The notes: generated from the sequence alone by a model not told the origin. 12,767 bases of DNA from an uncultured Porphyromonas sp. (GCA_902465775.1 CABQOJ010000017.1:1-12767), one strand, 5' to 3'. Counted from the first letter of the stretch, positions 1-7,529 are shown. Numbers and translations are program-made.

Positions 1-92
1 ACGCACGGTCGTGCGTCCGTTGTGTCAAAGGTTACAGCGTCGTGGTTTTAACGGGGACGGACGCACGACCGTGCGTCCCTACAGCGGGTTAC
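1..92. repeat. Dispersed inverted-repeat element, copy 1 (cut by window edge)
   Basis: Positions 1-20 and 57-76 are perfect 20-bp reverse complements (arm ACGCACGGTCGTGCGTCCGT). The right arm continues with CCCTACA to 83, so the matching TGTAGGG presumably lies just outside the window. The interior and the flank GCGGGTTAC (84-92) match copy 2 at 6168-6268. The element lies immediately downstream of trxA, where its transcript would form a long stem that could act as a terminator or protect a 3' end; that role is inference. A further arm-like fragment, CCGTGCGTCCGTCGT, follows at 98-112. No coding potential is seen in 1-117. Confidence 0.85.
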
Positions 93-117
93 ACGTTCCG
101 TGCGTCCGTCGTGACGA

Positions 118-435
118 CTAGTCGAGGAGCTTCTGAGCCTCCTCTTGTAGCTTAGCCTTGCTCTGAGCGCCGACGAGCTTGTTTACCAGCTCACCTCCCT
201 TGAAGAAGAGGATCGTCGGGATATTGCGTATGCCGTACTGGCTGGGCAGGTCGCTGTTTTCGTCCACGTTGACCTTGCCAACGAGGATCTTGCCGTTGAA
301 CTCCTCAGCGAGCTCGTCAATCATCGGACCGACCATCTGACAGGGGCCACACCAGGTAGCCCAGAAGTCGAGGATCATCGGCTTGCCCTCAGCCATGAGG
401 CCAGCTATATTCGCATCTGTTATTTCCATTGCCAT
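118..435 (-). CDS. trxA: Thioredoxin
   Basis: Small cytoplasmic thiol-disulfide oxidoreductase of 105 aa, the usual length for bacterial thioredoxin 1. The active site WCGPC is at residues 28-32 (redox cysteines C29 and C32), preceded by the typical DFWAT strand at 23-27. The cis-proline is P73 in RNIPT, and the GG turn before the last strand lies at about residues 80-81. There is no signal peptide, so it should act in the cytosol, keeping proteins such as ribonucleotide reductase reduced with electrons from thioredoxin reductase, which is not encoded here. The ATG at 435 gives MAMEI; an internal ATG two codons later is also possible. It lies 59 bp downstream of dnaE on the same strand. I recall the same dnaE-thioredoxin neighbourhood in P. 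gingivalis. I see no clear TAnnTTTG box in the gap, so co-transcription with dnaE is likely. Confidence 0.97.
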   Translation of the reverse strand: MAMEITDANIAGLMAEGKPMILDFWATWCGPCQMVGPMIDELAEEFNGKILVGKVNVDENSDLPSQYGIRNIPTILFFKGGELVNKLVGAQSKAKLQEEAQKLLD

Positions 436-494
436 AGTTCTTGTGTATTTTAGGTTAGTATGAAATGTCTTCTATATATAATAGGTGTGGGCTA
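436..494. other. dnaE-trxA spacer
   Basis: This is an AT-rich 59-bp gap between the dnaE stop and the trxA start. It contains an alternating TATATATA stretch near 474-481 but no convincing TAnnTTTG promoter box on the minus strand and no hairpin. It is probably transcribed as part of a dnaE-trxA mRNA. Confidence 0.5.
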
Positions 495-3400
495 TCACTT
501 AGCCGCTTGCACGGCACACTGGATCTGGTACTTCTTGACGATCTCTAGGAGCCACTTGCCTGGCTCTATGCTAGGCGCATACATCGTCGTCGTGTAGGGG
601 ACCATGGAGGAGCAGAAAGTAATCTCTAGCTCCGTCTTACCAGGGTGATCCTTGATAGCGTTGCCCAGCTCGATGGCACCCTCCAGCGTGTTGGGGCGAT
701 CCAGTATCTCCTCCTCACCGTCGGCACCCTCCTCGTAGGAGTCACTCGGTGTGGCGTCCTCGCCTTGACTCAGGTCGATCGTCAGCTGAATGACTCTAAA
801 AGCATCCTCCGTGATGTCCGAGAGAAGCTGCATGCTCTGTACCGTGCGGTAGAGACGACTGGGATCAAATCGGCTCGGCGTGACGCTCATCTTCACTAAG
901 ATGGCTAGCCCTTCCTGCGCAAAGTTACCGAAATTCACGTAATCCTTGCCAAAGAGCGGGATCTCGCCAGAGCCCGAGGCATCTTCGATCTGGATGATCG
1001 CGTACGGTTCGTTCTTCTTGCTAATGCCTTGGCGCACCTTCGTGACCAGACCAGCGCTGGCCAGCTGCGTGAGCCCTAGCTCTGCATACTGAGCCAGATC
1101 GGAGGCGGGGCAGTTGCAGAGGTACTCGATGGCGAAGGCGTAGGGGTCTAGCGGGTGGGCGCTCAGGTACATACCTATATAAGTCTGCTCCTTGGTCAGG
1201 CGCTCCAGATTGCTCCACGGCTCCACATCCTTGGGGGGTAGGGGCTTGGGAAGCTTGACACTCGGGTCGCTATCGCCAAAGAGCGACGCCTGCACCTGCG
1301 TACGCTCGCTCTCGAGGATCTTGCCGTACTGCATGAGCGCCGTCAGGAAGGTCTCGTCCTTGCCATAGGAGAGGCTGCTCACGCCACTCTTAGCGATCGG
1401 GGCAAAGTAAACCTCCCGATCGATGCCAAAGCTGTCGAAAGCTCCCGACAAAATAAGCGCCTCGAGGGCTCGCCGTGAGCAGTTCGTCAGGTCGGTGCGC
1501 TGGAAGAAGTCGTACACATCTTGATAGGGCCCATGCTCCTTGCGCTCCTCGATGATAGCCTCAGCCACCGATAGACCCACATGGGAGATACCGCCGAGAC
1601 CAAAGCGTATGACCCCCTCCTTATTGGCCGAGAAGGCGGTAAAGCTCTCGTTGACATCTGGACCCTTGACCTCCAGACCCATGTGCTGCACCTCCTCGAG
1701 GTACTTAGAGAGCTTGTCCGACTTGTTCTGGTTGCAGGTCAGCAGCGCTGCCATAAACTGGGCGGGGTAGTGTGCCTTCAGGTAAGCGGTCTGGTAGGCC
1801 ACCCAGGCGTAGCAGACGGAGTGACTCTTGTTGAAAGCGTAGCTCGCAAACTTCTGCCACCCATCATAGATACGCTCGAGCGTCTCACGGGGATGACCCT
1901 TGGCGACACCGTTCTCGACAAACTTGATGCGGTACTTCGCCATCTCTTTTTCCTTCTTCTTACCCATCGCCTTACGCAGGCTATCGCTGTCGCCTCGTGT
2001 GAAGTCGCCCAGCACACGAGAGAGGATCATCACCTGCTCCTGATAGACGGTGATCCCGTAAGTATCCTTGAGGTAAGGCTCCATCTCGGGCAGATCGTAG
2101 GAGATCTCCTGACGACCATGCTTGCGCTCGATAAAGGTCGGGATATTGTCCATAGGCCCGGGACGGTAGAGCGCATTCATAGCCACTAAGTCCTTAAACT
2201 CGGTCGGCTCGAGCTGCTGTAGGTACTTACGCATGCCGGCACTCTCAAACTGAAAGGTACCGACCGTGTCGCCCCGCGAGTAGAGCTCGAAGGTCTTGGG
2301 ATCGTCGACAGGGATCGTGTCAATGTCTAGGTCGATGCCGTAGGACTCCTTAATGTTTTCCAGTGCATCGTTGATGATGCTGAGCGTCTGCAGACCGAGG
2401 AAGTCCATCTTGATCAGTCCCGTCGGCTCGATCACCTTACCCTCATACTGCGCCACCAGCTTGCGCTCGTTGGTATCTGGGTCAATGGCGGTCGAGAGGG
2501 GCACGACATCGCTGACGGGCGGGCCACTGATGATGACACCACAAGCATGCACACCCGTCGTACTGGCGGTACCCTCCAGTTGGCGGGCATAGCGGATCGT
2601 ATTGGCGAGCTGTTCGTTCTGACTGACAGACGCTTCGCGAAACTCTTGATTGTTCTGCACCATCCACTCAAGGTTCAGATGCTTAACTCCTTCGGGCGGT
2701 CTGTCGGGGATCAGCTTGCAAAGCTTGTTCGCTTGGTCTAGCGGTAGCTCCTCGACACGCGCCACCCCTTTGATCGCGCCCTTGGTCGCCATCGTCGTGA
2801 GCGTGATGATGTTGGAGACGTGATCACGGCCATACTTATTGGTCACCCAGTCGAGGACACGCCAGCGGTTCTTATCATCGAAGTCAATGTCAATATCTGG
2901 CATCGATATACGGTCGGGATTGAGGAAACGCTCGAAGAGCAAACCGTACTTGATCGGCTCGATCTGCGTAATGGATAGGCAGTAAGCGACTGCCGAGCCT
3001 GCTGCCGAGCCACGCCCGGGACCTACACGTACGCCCAGCTGTCGGGCCGCTGCGATGAAGTCCTGCACGACGAGGAAGTAACCGGGGAAGCCCATGTTCT
3101 GGATCACCCCCAGCTCCATATCGATGCGCTCCTGCACCTCCGGCGGGACGGGGTCTCCGTAACGCTTCTTGGCACCCTCGTAGGTGAGGTGACGCAGGTA
3201 GTCATCTTCACTGGCAAAGCCCTCGGGCAACTCAAAGTGAGGCATCAGCGGAGCGTGATCGATGCTGTAGTATTCCACCTTATTGCACACCTCGAGCGTG
3301 TTCTCCAGCACATCGGGATAGTCGGCAAAGAGTGCCGTCATCTCCTCGGGCGACTTGAGCCACTCCTGCTTGGTGTAGCGCATGCGGTTCGGGTCGGAGA

Positions 3401-4313
3401 TCGGCGAATTGGTCGTCATACAGATCAGGTGATCGTGCGCCTCGGCATCCTCTTCGTTGAGGAAGTGGGTATCATTCGTAGCGATCACCTTGATGCCCAG
3501 CTCCTGACCTATCTTGAGTATCTCCTGAGCCACCAGCTGTTGCTTCTGATAAGTCTCTTGACCACCTAGAGGGTCGCTGTTCGGGTGAAGCATGATCTCT
3601 AGATAGTAGTCCTCGCCGAAGGTCTCCTGATACCATCGAGCCGTCTCGCGCGCCTCCTCCAGACGACCGTGCAGGATATGCTGCGCTATCTCCCCACCGA
3701 GGCAAGCACTCGAGGCGATGATCCCCTCGTGGTGCTCAGCTAGGAGCTTCTTGTCAATACGTGGCTTGTAGTACTCGCCATGCTCCCACGCTATGGAGAC
3801 CATCTTAATGAGGTTGCGGTAACCCTGAAGGTTTTTAGCTAGGAGGATCAGGTGATAACCACTGCGGTCAATGCTGCGGGTCGGGTTGTCAGGATCCTTA
3901 GCATCCTTGTCCTTCAGCTCCAGCGAACGGCGCGCCACATAAACCTCGCACCCGATGATCGCCTTGAAAAGACTCCGCTTGATCGTCTGGACCTCCTCCT
4001 GAAGACGAGCCACTTCCTCACCGTTGGCAGCATCAGCTTCCAGCTCTTTGATCTGCTTGCCGAGCGACTTGATCTGGGCGAGCTTATCGCCGTTGATCTT
4101 ATCGTTCGCATAGTTCGTAAAGTTCTTAATGCCATACATAGCGCCATGATCCGTAAGCGCAATGCCAGGCATACCGCATGCGACCGCCTTGTCGACAAGC
4201 TTCTCGACAGGCGCCATGCCATCAAGTATCGAGTAGTGCGAGTGGACGTGCAGTGGCACATACATACGTGTCCCTGCCGAGGGACTATGAGGAGTGTCGG
4301 GTGTGTGATTCAT
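495..4313 (-). CDS. dnaE: DNA polymerase III alpha subunit
   Basis: Catalytic subunit of the replicative polymerase, family C, acting at the fork with the beta clamp and clamp loader. From the ATG at 4313 it is 1272 aa. Order of domains: PHP (about 17-340) with HVH at 22-24, TDHG at 54-57, GCE at 121-123, H243 and DTH at 281-283; polymerase core with GPGRGSAAGS from G431, the catalytic PDIDIDF (D473 and D475), and the third catalytic Asp D637 in KMDFLGL; then helix-hairpin-helix and an OB fold at about 1075-1160. A charged, probably coiled-coil insertion at about 72-115 splits the PHP domain and is absent from E. coli DnaE. The frame stays open upstream to a GTG at 4373, but that codon overlaps a promoter box, so I prefer 4313. 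ATG 4265 (MYVPLHVHSHYS) is also possible and is closest to where many DnaE proteins begin. No frameshift or missing catalytic residue is seen. Confidence 0.97.
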   Translation of the reverse strand: MNHTPDTPHSPSAGTRMYVPLHVHSHYSILDGMAPVEKLVDKAVACGMPGIALTDHGAMYGIKNFTNYANDKINGDKLAQIKSLGKQIKELEADAANGEEVARLQEEVQTIKRSLFKAIIGCEVYVARRSLELKDKDAKDPDNPTRSIDRSGYHLILLAKNLQGYRNLIKMVSIAWEHGEYYKPRIDKKLLAEHHEGIIASSACLGGEIAQHILHGRLEEARETARWYQETFGEDYYLEIMLHPNSDPLGGQETYQKQQLVAQEILKIGQELGIKVIATNDTHFLNEEDAEAHDHLICMTTNSPISDPNRMRYTKQEWLKSPEEMTALFADYPDVLENTLEVCNKVEYYSIDHAPLMPHFELPEGFASEDDYLRHLTYEGAKKRYGDPVPPEVQERIDMELGVIQNMGFPGYFLVVQDFIAAARQLGVRVGPGRGSAAGSAVAYCLSITQIEPIKYGLLFERFLNPDRISMPDIDIDFDDKNRWRVLDWVTNKYGRDHVSNIITLTTMATKGAIKGVARVEELPLDQANKLCKLIPDRPPEGVKHLNLEWMVQNNQEFREASVSQNEQLANTIRYARQLEGTASTTGVHACGVIISGPPVSDVVPLSTAIDPDTNERKLVAQYEGKVIEPTGLIKMDFLGLQTLSIINDALENIKESYGIDLDIDTIPVDDPKTFELYSRGDTVGTFQFESAGMRKYLQQLEPTEFKDLVAMNALYRPGPMDNIPTFIERKHGRQEISYDLPEMEPYLKDTYGITVYQEQVMILSRVLGDFTRGDSDSLRKAMGKKKEKEMAKYRIKFVENGVAKGHPRETLERIYDGWQKFASYAFNKSHSVCYAWVAYQTAYLKAHYPAQFMAALLTCNQNKSDKLSKYLEEVQHMGLEVKGPDVNESFTAFSANKEGVIRFGLGGISHVGLSVAEAIIEERKEHGPYQDVYDFFQRTDLTNCSRRALEALILSGAFDSFGIDREVYFAPIAKSGVSSLSYGKDETFLTALMQYGKILESERTQVQASLFGDSDPSVKLPKPLPPKDVEPWSNLERLTKEQTYIGMYLSAHPLDPYAFAIEYLCNCPASDLAQYAELGLTQLASAGLVTKVRQGISKKNEPYAIIQIEDASGSGEIPLFGKDYVNFGNFAQEGLAILVKMSVTPSRFDPSRLYRTVQSMQLLSDITEDAFRVIQLTIDLSQGEDATPSDSYEEGADGEEEILDRPNTLEGAIELGNAIKDHPGKTELEITFCSSMVPYTTTMYAPSIEPGKWLLEIVKKYQIQCAVQAAK

Positions 4314-4372
4314 GAGACTGAGCGTAAGCTGTACAGAGGAGGGCGCCGCAGGCAAGCCCTGCCTCGCCCCCA

Positions 4373-4380
4373 CAAAGATA
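4373..4380 (-). promoter_or_regulatory. Bacteroidetes -7 box of dnaE
   Basis: Read on the minus strand, the bases are TATCTTTG, a full match to the Bacteroidetes sigma-ABfr -7 consensus TAnnTTTG. Transcription should begin near 4366, about 50 nt before the ATG at 4313. No clear TTG is visible at the -33 position because the 7-bp repeats begin directly upstream. The box overlaps the GTG at 4373, which argues against that codon as the start. Confidence 0.65.
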
Positions 4381-4383
4381 GTG

Positions 4384-4453
4384 AATTTAGAGATTAGAAG
4401 TTAGAGATTAGAGGCTAGAGATTAGAAGTTAGAGGTTAGAAGCTAGAGATTAG
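4384..4453. repeat. Ten tandem 7-bp repeats (AGATTAG type)
   Basis: Ten consecutive heptads of the form A[AG][AGT][TGC]TAG run without a gap: AATTTAG, AGATTAG, AAGTTAG, AGATTAG, AGGCTAG, AGATTAG, AAGTTAG, AGGTTAG, AAGCTAG and AGATTAG. All end in TAG. The array abuts the dnaE promoter. Shorter arrays of the same heptad follow the anchor gene at 8581-8615. Its function is unknown; change in repeat number by slippage is possible. Confidence 0.9.
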
Positions 4454-4616
4454 AGAGGAGCAATCGGAGCAATCGGAGCAATCGGAGCCATCGGAGTGAT
4501 CGGAGCTGATACTAGTCGTAGAGCTTAGAGACGTCCTATGGCTCCTATGGCTCCGATTGCTCTGATCGCTCCGATGGCTCCGATGGCTCCGATCACTCCG
4601 ATCCCTCTCTAATTTC
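4449..4616. repeat. Long imperfect palindrome made of 9-bp repeats
   Basis: The left arm contains six 9-bp units (4457-4510): GGAGCAATC three times, then GGAGCCATC, GGAGTGATC and GGAGCTGAT. The right arm contains seven units of reverse-complement type (4540-4602), for example GGCTCCGAT and CACTCCGAT, ending CCCTCTCTAATTTC, which mirrors ATTAGAGAGG of the left arm. The arms can pair in several registers around a centre of about 30-55 nt. The structure lies between the divergent dnaE and fimbrial promoters. It is not a classical terminator (no T-tract). A cruciform, a protein-binding array or a slippage hot spot are all possible. Confidence 0.85.
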
Positions 4617-4682
4617 TAACCCAATACCGATTATGTCAAGAGATTTACCGAATATGTAAAGTCGTATTTCGAAAAAGTGTCG

Positions 4683-4690
4683 TACCTTTG
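4683..4690 (+). promoter_or_regulatory. Bacteroidetes -7 box of the fimbrial cluster
   Basis: TACCTTTG is a full match to TAnnTTTG and lies 35 bp before the ATG of the first pilin gene. Transcription should start near 4696-4698, giving an A-rich leader of about 30 nt with no Shine-Dalgarno site, normal for Bacteroidetes. I see no convincing TTG at -33, so an activator may be needed; that is inference. It is the only consensus box I found upstream of a fimbrial gene in this cluster. Confidence 0.75.
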
Positions 4691-4725
4691 CACCAAGAGA
4701 TACTAAAAAAGTAACACCAACTCCT

Positions 4726-6087
4726 ATGCGATCACGCATTCATAACATACTATTGCTCGCTGGCATGCTACTAACCATAGCGGTCACGACGAGTTGTGTC
4801 TACAACACACCAGGAGGGGATGAGGAGCTCACACTCCTCATCAAGCTCTCGCCAACTACACCCTTCCGCGCTATCGAGAAGGGTGCCAAACTAAACGCTT
4901 ACACGGTAGGCGACTTCCAGCCCATCACACTCTTCTTCTACGATAAGGAGGACAACCCCACCGAGCCGTACCGTGTCGAGCTCAAGAGCGCAAGCGATAT
5001 AGCTCTAGCGATGGGCACCGGCTACGAGATGAAGGTTCGTCAGGCTGTCCGCAAAGTATCTGCCGTCGCTGGGCGTAGCGGCGTCTTGAAGCCCGACAAC
5101 CTCGAGTCCCTCTCTATCCACGAGCTGCAGAACCTCGGTGGTGCCGAAGATCAGAAGGACGGCTTCCTATATAAGGTACCCTACGTAGCGCCCAAGACAC
5201 CAGTTCAGCAAGATCAAGCCAATGCTGAGCGACTCACCGTTACCCTCCAACCGGTCCCCAACGTGGCACGTCTGGAAATCTCTGGCAATATAGAGGTACC
5301 CCTCGAGTCGCAGGAGAGCACTGTCCAGTGGATCATCGAAAACAGGATGAAGAGCTACACGCAGTCTCAGACCGAGTACTCTTGGCTACCAACCCCTGAG
5401 GACCTCACACTGCGCTACATCAAGAACTTCACCATACGAGGCATCTACGTCAATAACTATAAGGAGACACCCAACGTCGCCAACAAGGATCGTGACTCCT
5501 TAACTGCTGACAAATATGATCTGACCAATAAAGTTTGGACTGGGCACAACGACAAGATGCACACCCTCTTCGGTCCTCTAGGTGATGCGCAGAGCTACGC
5601 TAGCCGCATGACCACCGGCAAGGTAGACGCTTATCAGATCTACCCCGGCTCTGCTACCGATCCCGAGGCACTAGACCACATCATCGTAGAGGTCGAGTAC
5701 ACCCTGGGCGTTCGGGTAGGACACTTTAATTATAAGGTATACAACACGAAAGCGGAGAAAGACGTCTACGCCTGCACCGGTGTAGACAATCTGGGCGAGA
5801 AGAAGGTAAGACGCTTCATCACCATACGTAAGTTCCTCGTCACCAAGGGCACTGCCGACGAGTCGCTCGTCTCCTTTGACCCAGGCAAGATATACCGCAT
5901 CGACCTGAAGTATCTCAATCCGCTCTTCTCAATGAATACCAACCCTGGTATCAAGGATACGAGCGAGATCACCGAGATAACGCCACGCCCCGAGGGCACC
6001 GACGAGCGTCCCGAGGAGACCTCCAATACGATACTCGTATCCGTCGTCGACTGGACACACATCAACATCAACACCACGCTAGACTAA
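4726..6087 (+). CDS. Type V (FimA/Mfa1-like) fimbrillin lipoprotein, first paralogue
   Basis: Secreted pilus subunit of the Bacteroidales FimA/Mfa1 superfamily, 453 aa. A hydrophobic signal peptide (about 8-20) ends in TTSC, with C24 as the probable lipidated cysteine. The first strand, LTLLIKLSPTTPF, is followed by R48, a likely site for Arg-specific processing. Family-like motifs: NVARLEIS near 179-186, YVNNY near 242, YQIYP, HIIVEVEYTL, RRFITIRKFL and GKIYRIDLKYL. After an acidic, Pro-rich linker (about 415-432) the protein ends in a strand with W443 (VVDWTHINI), the position of the donor strand in this family. Many of these motifs recur in the next gene, so the two are paralogues. Its codon use is ordinary, with all four Ala codons used, so I think it is a minor or alternative subunit rather than the bulk pilin. 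Which role it has cannot be read from the sequence. Confidence 0.85.
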   Translation: MRSRIHNILLLAGMLLTIAVTTSCVYNTPGGDEELTLLIKLSPTTPFRAIEKGAKLNAYTVGDFQPITLFFYDKEDNPTEPYRVELKSASDIALAMGTGYEMKVRQAVRKVSAVAGRSGVLKPDNLESLSIHELQNLGGAEDQKDGFLYKVPYVAPKTPVQQDQANAERLTVTLQPVPNVARLEISGNIEVPLESQESTVQWIIENRMKSYTQSQTEYSWLPTPEDLTLRYIKNFTIRGIYVNNYKETPNVANKDRDSLTADKYDLTNKVWTGHNDKMHTLFGPLGDAQSYASRMTTGKVDAYQIYPGSATDPEALDHIIVEVEYTLGVRVGHFNYKVYNTKAEKDVYACTGVDNLGEKKVRRFITIRKFLVTKGTADESLVSFDPGKIYRIDLKYLNPLFSMNTNPGIKDTSEITEITPRPEGTDERPEETSNTILVSVVDWTHININTTLD

Positions 6088-6138
6088 ACGAAGAACCAAA
6101 CGAAGAACGAAATGAAGAACGAGACGAATAACGAAATG
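6086..6138. repeat. Tandem 12-bp repeats after the first pilin gene
   Basis: Four 12-bp units follow each other: AAACGAAGAACC (6086-6097), AAACGAAGAACG, AAATGAAGAACG and AGACGAATAACG (to 6133), plus a partial AAATG. The array overlaps the stop codon of the first pilin gene. It is purine-rich, forms no obvious hairpin and has no known function. Confidence 0.85.
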
Positions 6139-6268
6139 TAGGGACGCTCGATCGTGCCACGTCGCCCTGTAGGGACGCACGGTCTGTGCGTCCGTTGTAT
6201 CAAAGGTTACAGCATCGTGGTTTTAGCGACAACGGACGCTCAGACCGAGCGTCCCTACAGCGGGTTAC
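6137..6268. repeat. Dispersed inverted-repeat element, copy 2
   Basis: A 31-nt half copy (6137-6167, beginning TGTAGGGACGCTCG) is followed directly by a full palindrome. The left arm is 6168-6198 and the right arm 6229-6259; they are reverse complements at 29 of 31 positions, with a 30-nt interior. The outer ends are TGTAGGG and CCCTACA. The interior (CAAAGGTTACAGC) and the flank GCGGGTTAC match copy 1. It looks like a REP/MITE-type non-coding repeat. No target-site duplication is obvious. In RNA it would form a strong stem between the two pilin genes. Confidence 0.88.
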
Positions 6269-6333
6269 TCGTCCCTCCAAACCAGACAATAACCAAACAG
6301 AATATATTCACTTTAATCAACTAATCAAACTTT
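6269..6333 (+). promoter_or_regulatory. AT-rich leader of the second pilin gene
   Basis: This is an AT-rich stretch without Shine-Dalgarno site, typical of highly translated Bacteroidetes genes. I looked for TAnnTTTG and found none; TATTCACTTTAATC near 6306-6319 is only a poor resemblance. Either the gene is read from the promoter at 4683 or it has a non-consensus promoter here. Confidence 0.35.
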
Positions 6334-7449
6334 ATGAAGTACATGAAGATGGCCGCCATCGCCATGATGGCACTCGCTCTGTTCTCCTGCAACAAGAAGA
6401 ACGAGCCAAAGACTGAAGCAGTTCTTAAGATCTGCATCAATGACGCTGAGCTACGCGCTCTCGGAGATAAGTACGAGGCAGGTGCTAAGACTACTTGCGA
6501 GACCGATGTCAAGATCAAACTGGACAACGGCACAGAGATTACCCTCGAGGGTCAAGACCTTATTGACGCAAAGGATCTAACCAAGGGCTACAAGAAGGAC
6601 ATTAACTTCGTAGTCAACACGGTTTCTCTTACTGCTAATGGTGTCATCGACAACAGCACCAACATCACGACCCTCCAGGGCAAGAAGCTCAATACTGAGA
6701 TTGCTCTAGCAGCTCCTGCTACACCAGTAGAGGTCTCAACAGATGGTGACAAGACTGTCTACACAGTTACCCTCGAGCCCAAGCCTGCTGTTGCTCGCCT
6801 AGAGGTTGCTGGTAAGATCAAGGGTCAGCCCAACAAAGCTGGTGTGAATGCCTTCCAGGACATCACTGTAGAGCAAGTTTATGTCAACAACTACCTCTCT
6901 ACCATCGCTGGTCCTCGTCATATGAGCGTATCTAACGGTAAGGATGGCTTTGACGAGACAGCTGGTAAGCCTTCTCTTGAGACTCAGATGAACGACGCAA
7001 TCCCTGCAGGCGACAAGACCGCTTTCGAGGGTATGACTAAGGTCGCTGGTTACTACCTCTTCCCCAAGCTAGCTAAAGAGACTCCTGTAGCTCCTGACTA
7101 CTATGATCACGTTGTCCTCAAGGTCAAGGTGACCTACACGCCTGAGGCTATCGCTCTTGATCCTACTCTTGAGCAGAAGACTGTCCGTTTCATCACTATC
7201 GCTCGCTTTATGATAGCTGCAGAGACAGACCTTGACGGTGGCTTCCTAGCAGGTGTCATCTACAAGCTTGACCTCAACGAGCTCAGCAAGGATATCAAGA
7301 CTGGTGATGACGGTAAGCCCGATCCTAACAACCCACTTACTCCAGATCCAGAGCCCAACCAGAAGAAGCAGCTTGTTGTCAAGGTTAAGCCTTACGAGTG
7401 GACGGCTCAGAACATCAAGCCTAACATCAAGGACGGTTACAAGAAGTAA
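6334..7449 (+). CDS. Probable major type V fimbrillin (Mfa1-like)
   Basis: Likely the main structural subunit of the fimbria, 371 aa. The signal peptide ends in the lipobox LFSC with C19. A first strand is followed by R41 (NDAELR then ALGDK), the expected site for Arg-protease removal of the leader. Family motifs: PAVARLEVAGK near 150-160, VYVNNYL, YYLFP, YDHVVLKVKVTYT, VRFITIARFM and IYKLDLNEL. A Pro/Asp-rich linker (PDPNNPLTPDPEP) precedes the C-terminal strand with W356 (VKVKPYEWTAQNIKP), as in P. gingivalis Mfa1, which has a PDPDPSNP-type linker in the same place. By eye count about two thirds of its Ala codons are GCT and none is GCG, unlike its neighbours, suggesting strong expression. 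Shorter than Mfa1 (about 560 aa) and close to FimA in size. Two hairpins follow the stop. Confidence 0.9.
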   Translation: MKYMKMAAIAMMALALFSCNKKNEPKTEAVLKICINDAELRALGDKYEAGAKTTCETDVKIKLDNGTEITLEGQDLIDAKDLTKGYKKDINFVVNTVSLTANGVIDNSTNITTLQGKKLNTEIALAAPATPVEVSTDGDKTVYTVTLEPKPAVARLEVAGKIKGQPNKAGVNAFQDITVEQVYVNNYLSTIAGPRHMSVSNGKDGFDETAGKPSLETQMNDAIPAGDKTAFEGMTKVAGYYLFPKLAKETPVAPDYYDHVVLKVKVTYTPEAIALDPTLEQKTVRFITIARFMIAAETDLDGGFLAGVIYKLDLNELSKDIKTGDDGKPDPNNPLTPDPEPNQKKQLVVKVKPYEWTAQNIKPNIKDGYKK

Positions 7450-7457
7450 TCACGCCT

Positions 7458-7477
7458 GACGTACAGACAGGTACGTC
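7458..7477 (+). terminator. Hairpin 1 after the major pilin gene
   Basis: A perfect 7-bp stem, GACGTAC (7458-7464) with GTACGTC (7471-7477), has a 6-nt loop and starts 9 nt after the stop codon. It is followed by an AT-rich run with only TTT, so it is not a textbook terminator; it may stabilise the mRNA 3' end or work with hairpin 2. Confidence 0.5.
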
Positions 7478-7494
7478 TACAATATAGTTTCGCG

Positions 7495-7529
7495 GCGTGG
7501 CTCACGCTCCACGGCGAGCGGAGCCACGC
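7495..7529 (+). terminator. Hairpin 2 after the major pilin gene, possible attenuator
   Basis: A nested stem: GCGTGGCTC (7495-7503) pairs perfectly with GAGCCACGC (7521-7529), and inside it CGCTC (7505-7509) pairs with GAGCG (7516-7520), leaving a one-base bulge and a CACGGC loop. It is very GC-rich and stable but lacks a T-tract. Its place between pilin and anchor suggests a partial terminator or RNA stabiliser that keeps pilin mRNA above anchor mRNA. That role is inference. Confidence 0.6.

Noticed and set aside
1581..2189. Long plus-strand frame of 202 codons opposite dnaE
   Set aside because: It is antisense to the conserved polymerase core, has no promoter box or signal, and is explained by the codon bias of dnaE.
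3852..4397. Plus-strand frame of 181 codons covering the dnaE start region
   Set aside because: Shadow of the dnaE 5' end; low-complexity translation and no family resemblance.
4384..4616. CRISPR array
   Set aside because: Units of 7 and 9 bp with no spacers, and arms in opposite orientation; nothing like 24-40-bp repeats with unique spacers.
6137..6268. Insertion sequence with transposase
   Set aside because: The element is about 130 bp and has no open frame; it is a non-coding palindromic repeat only.
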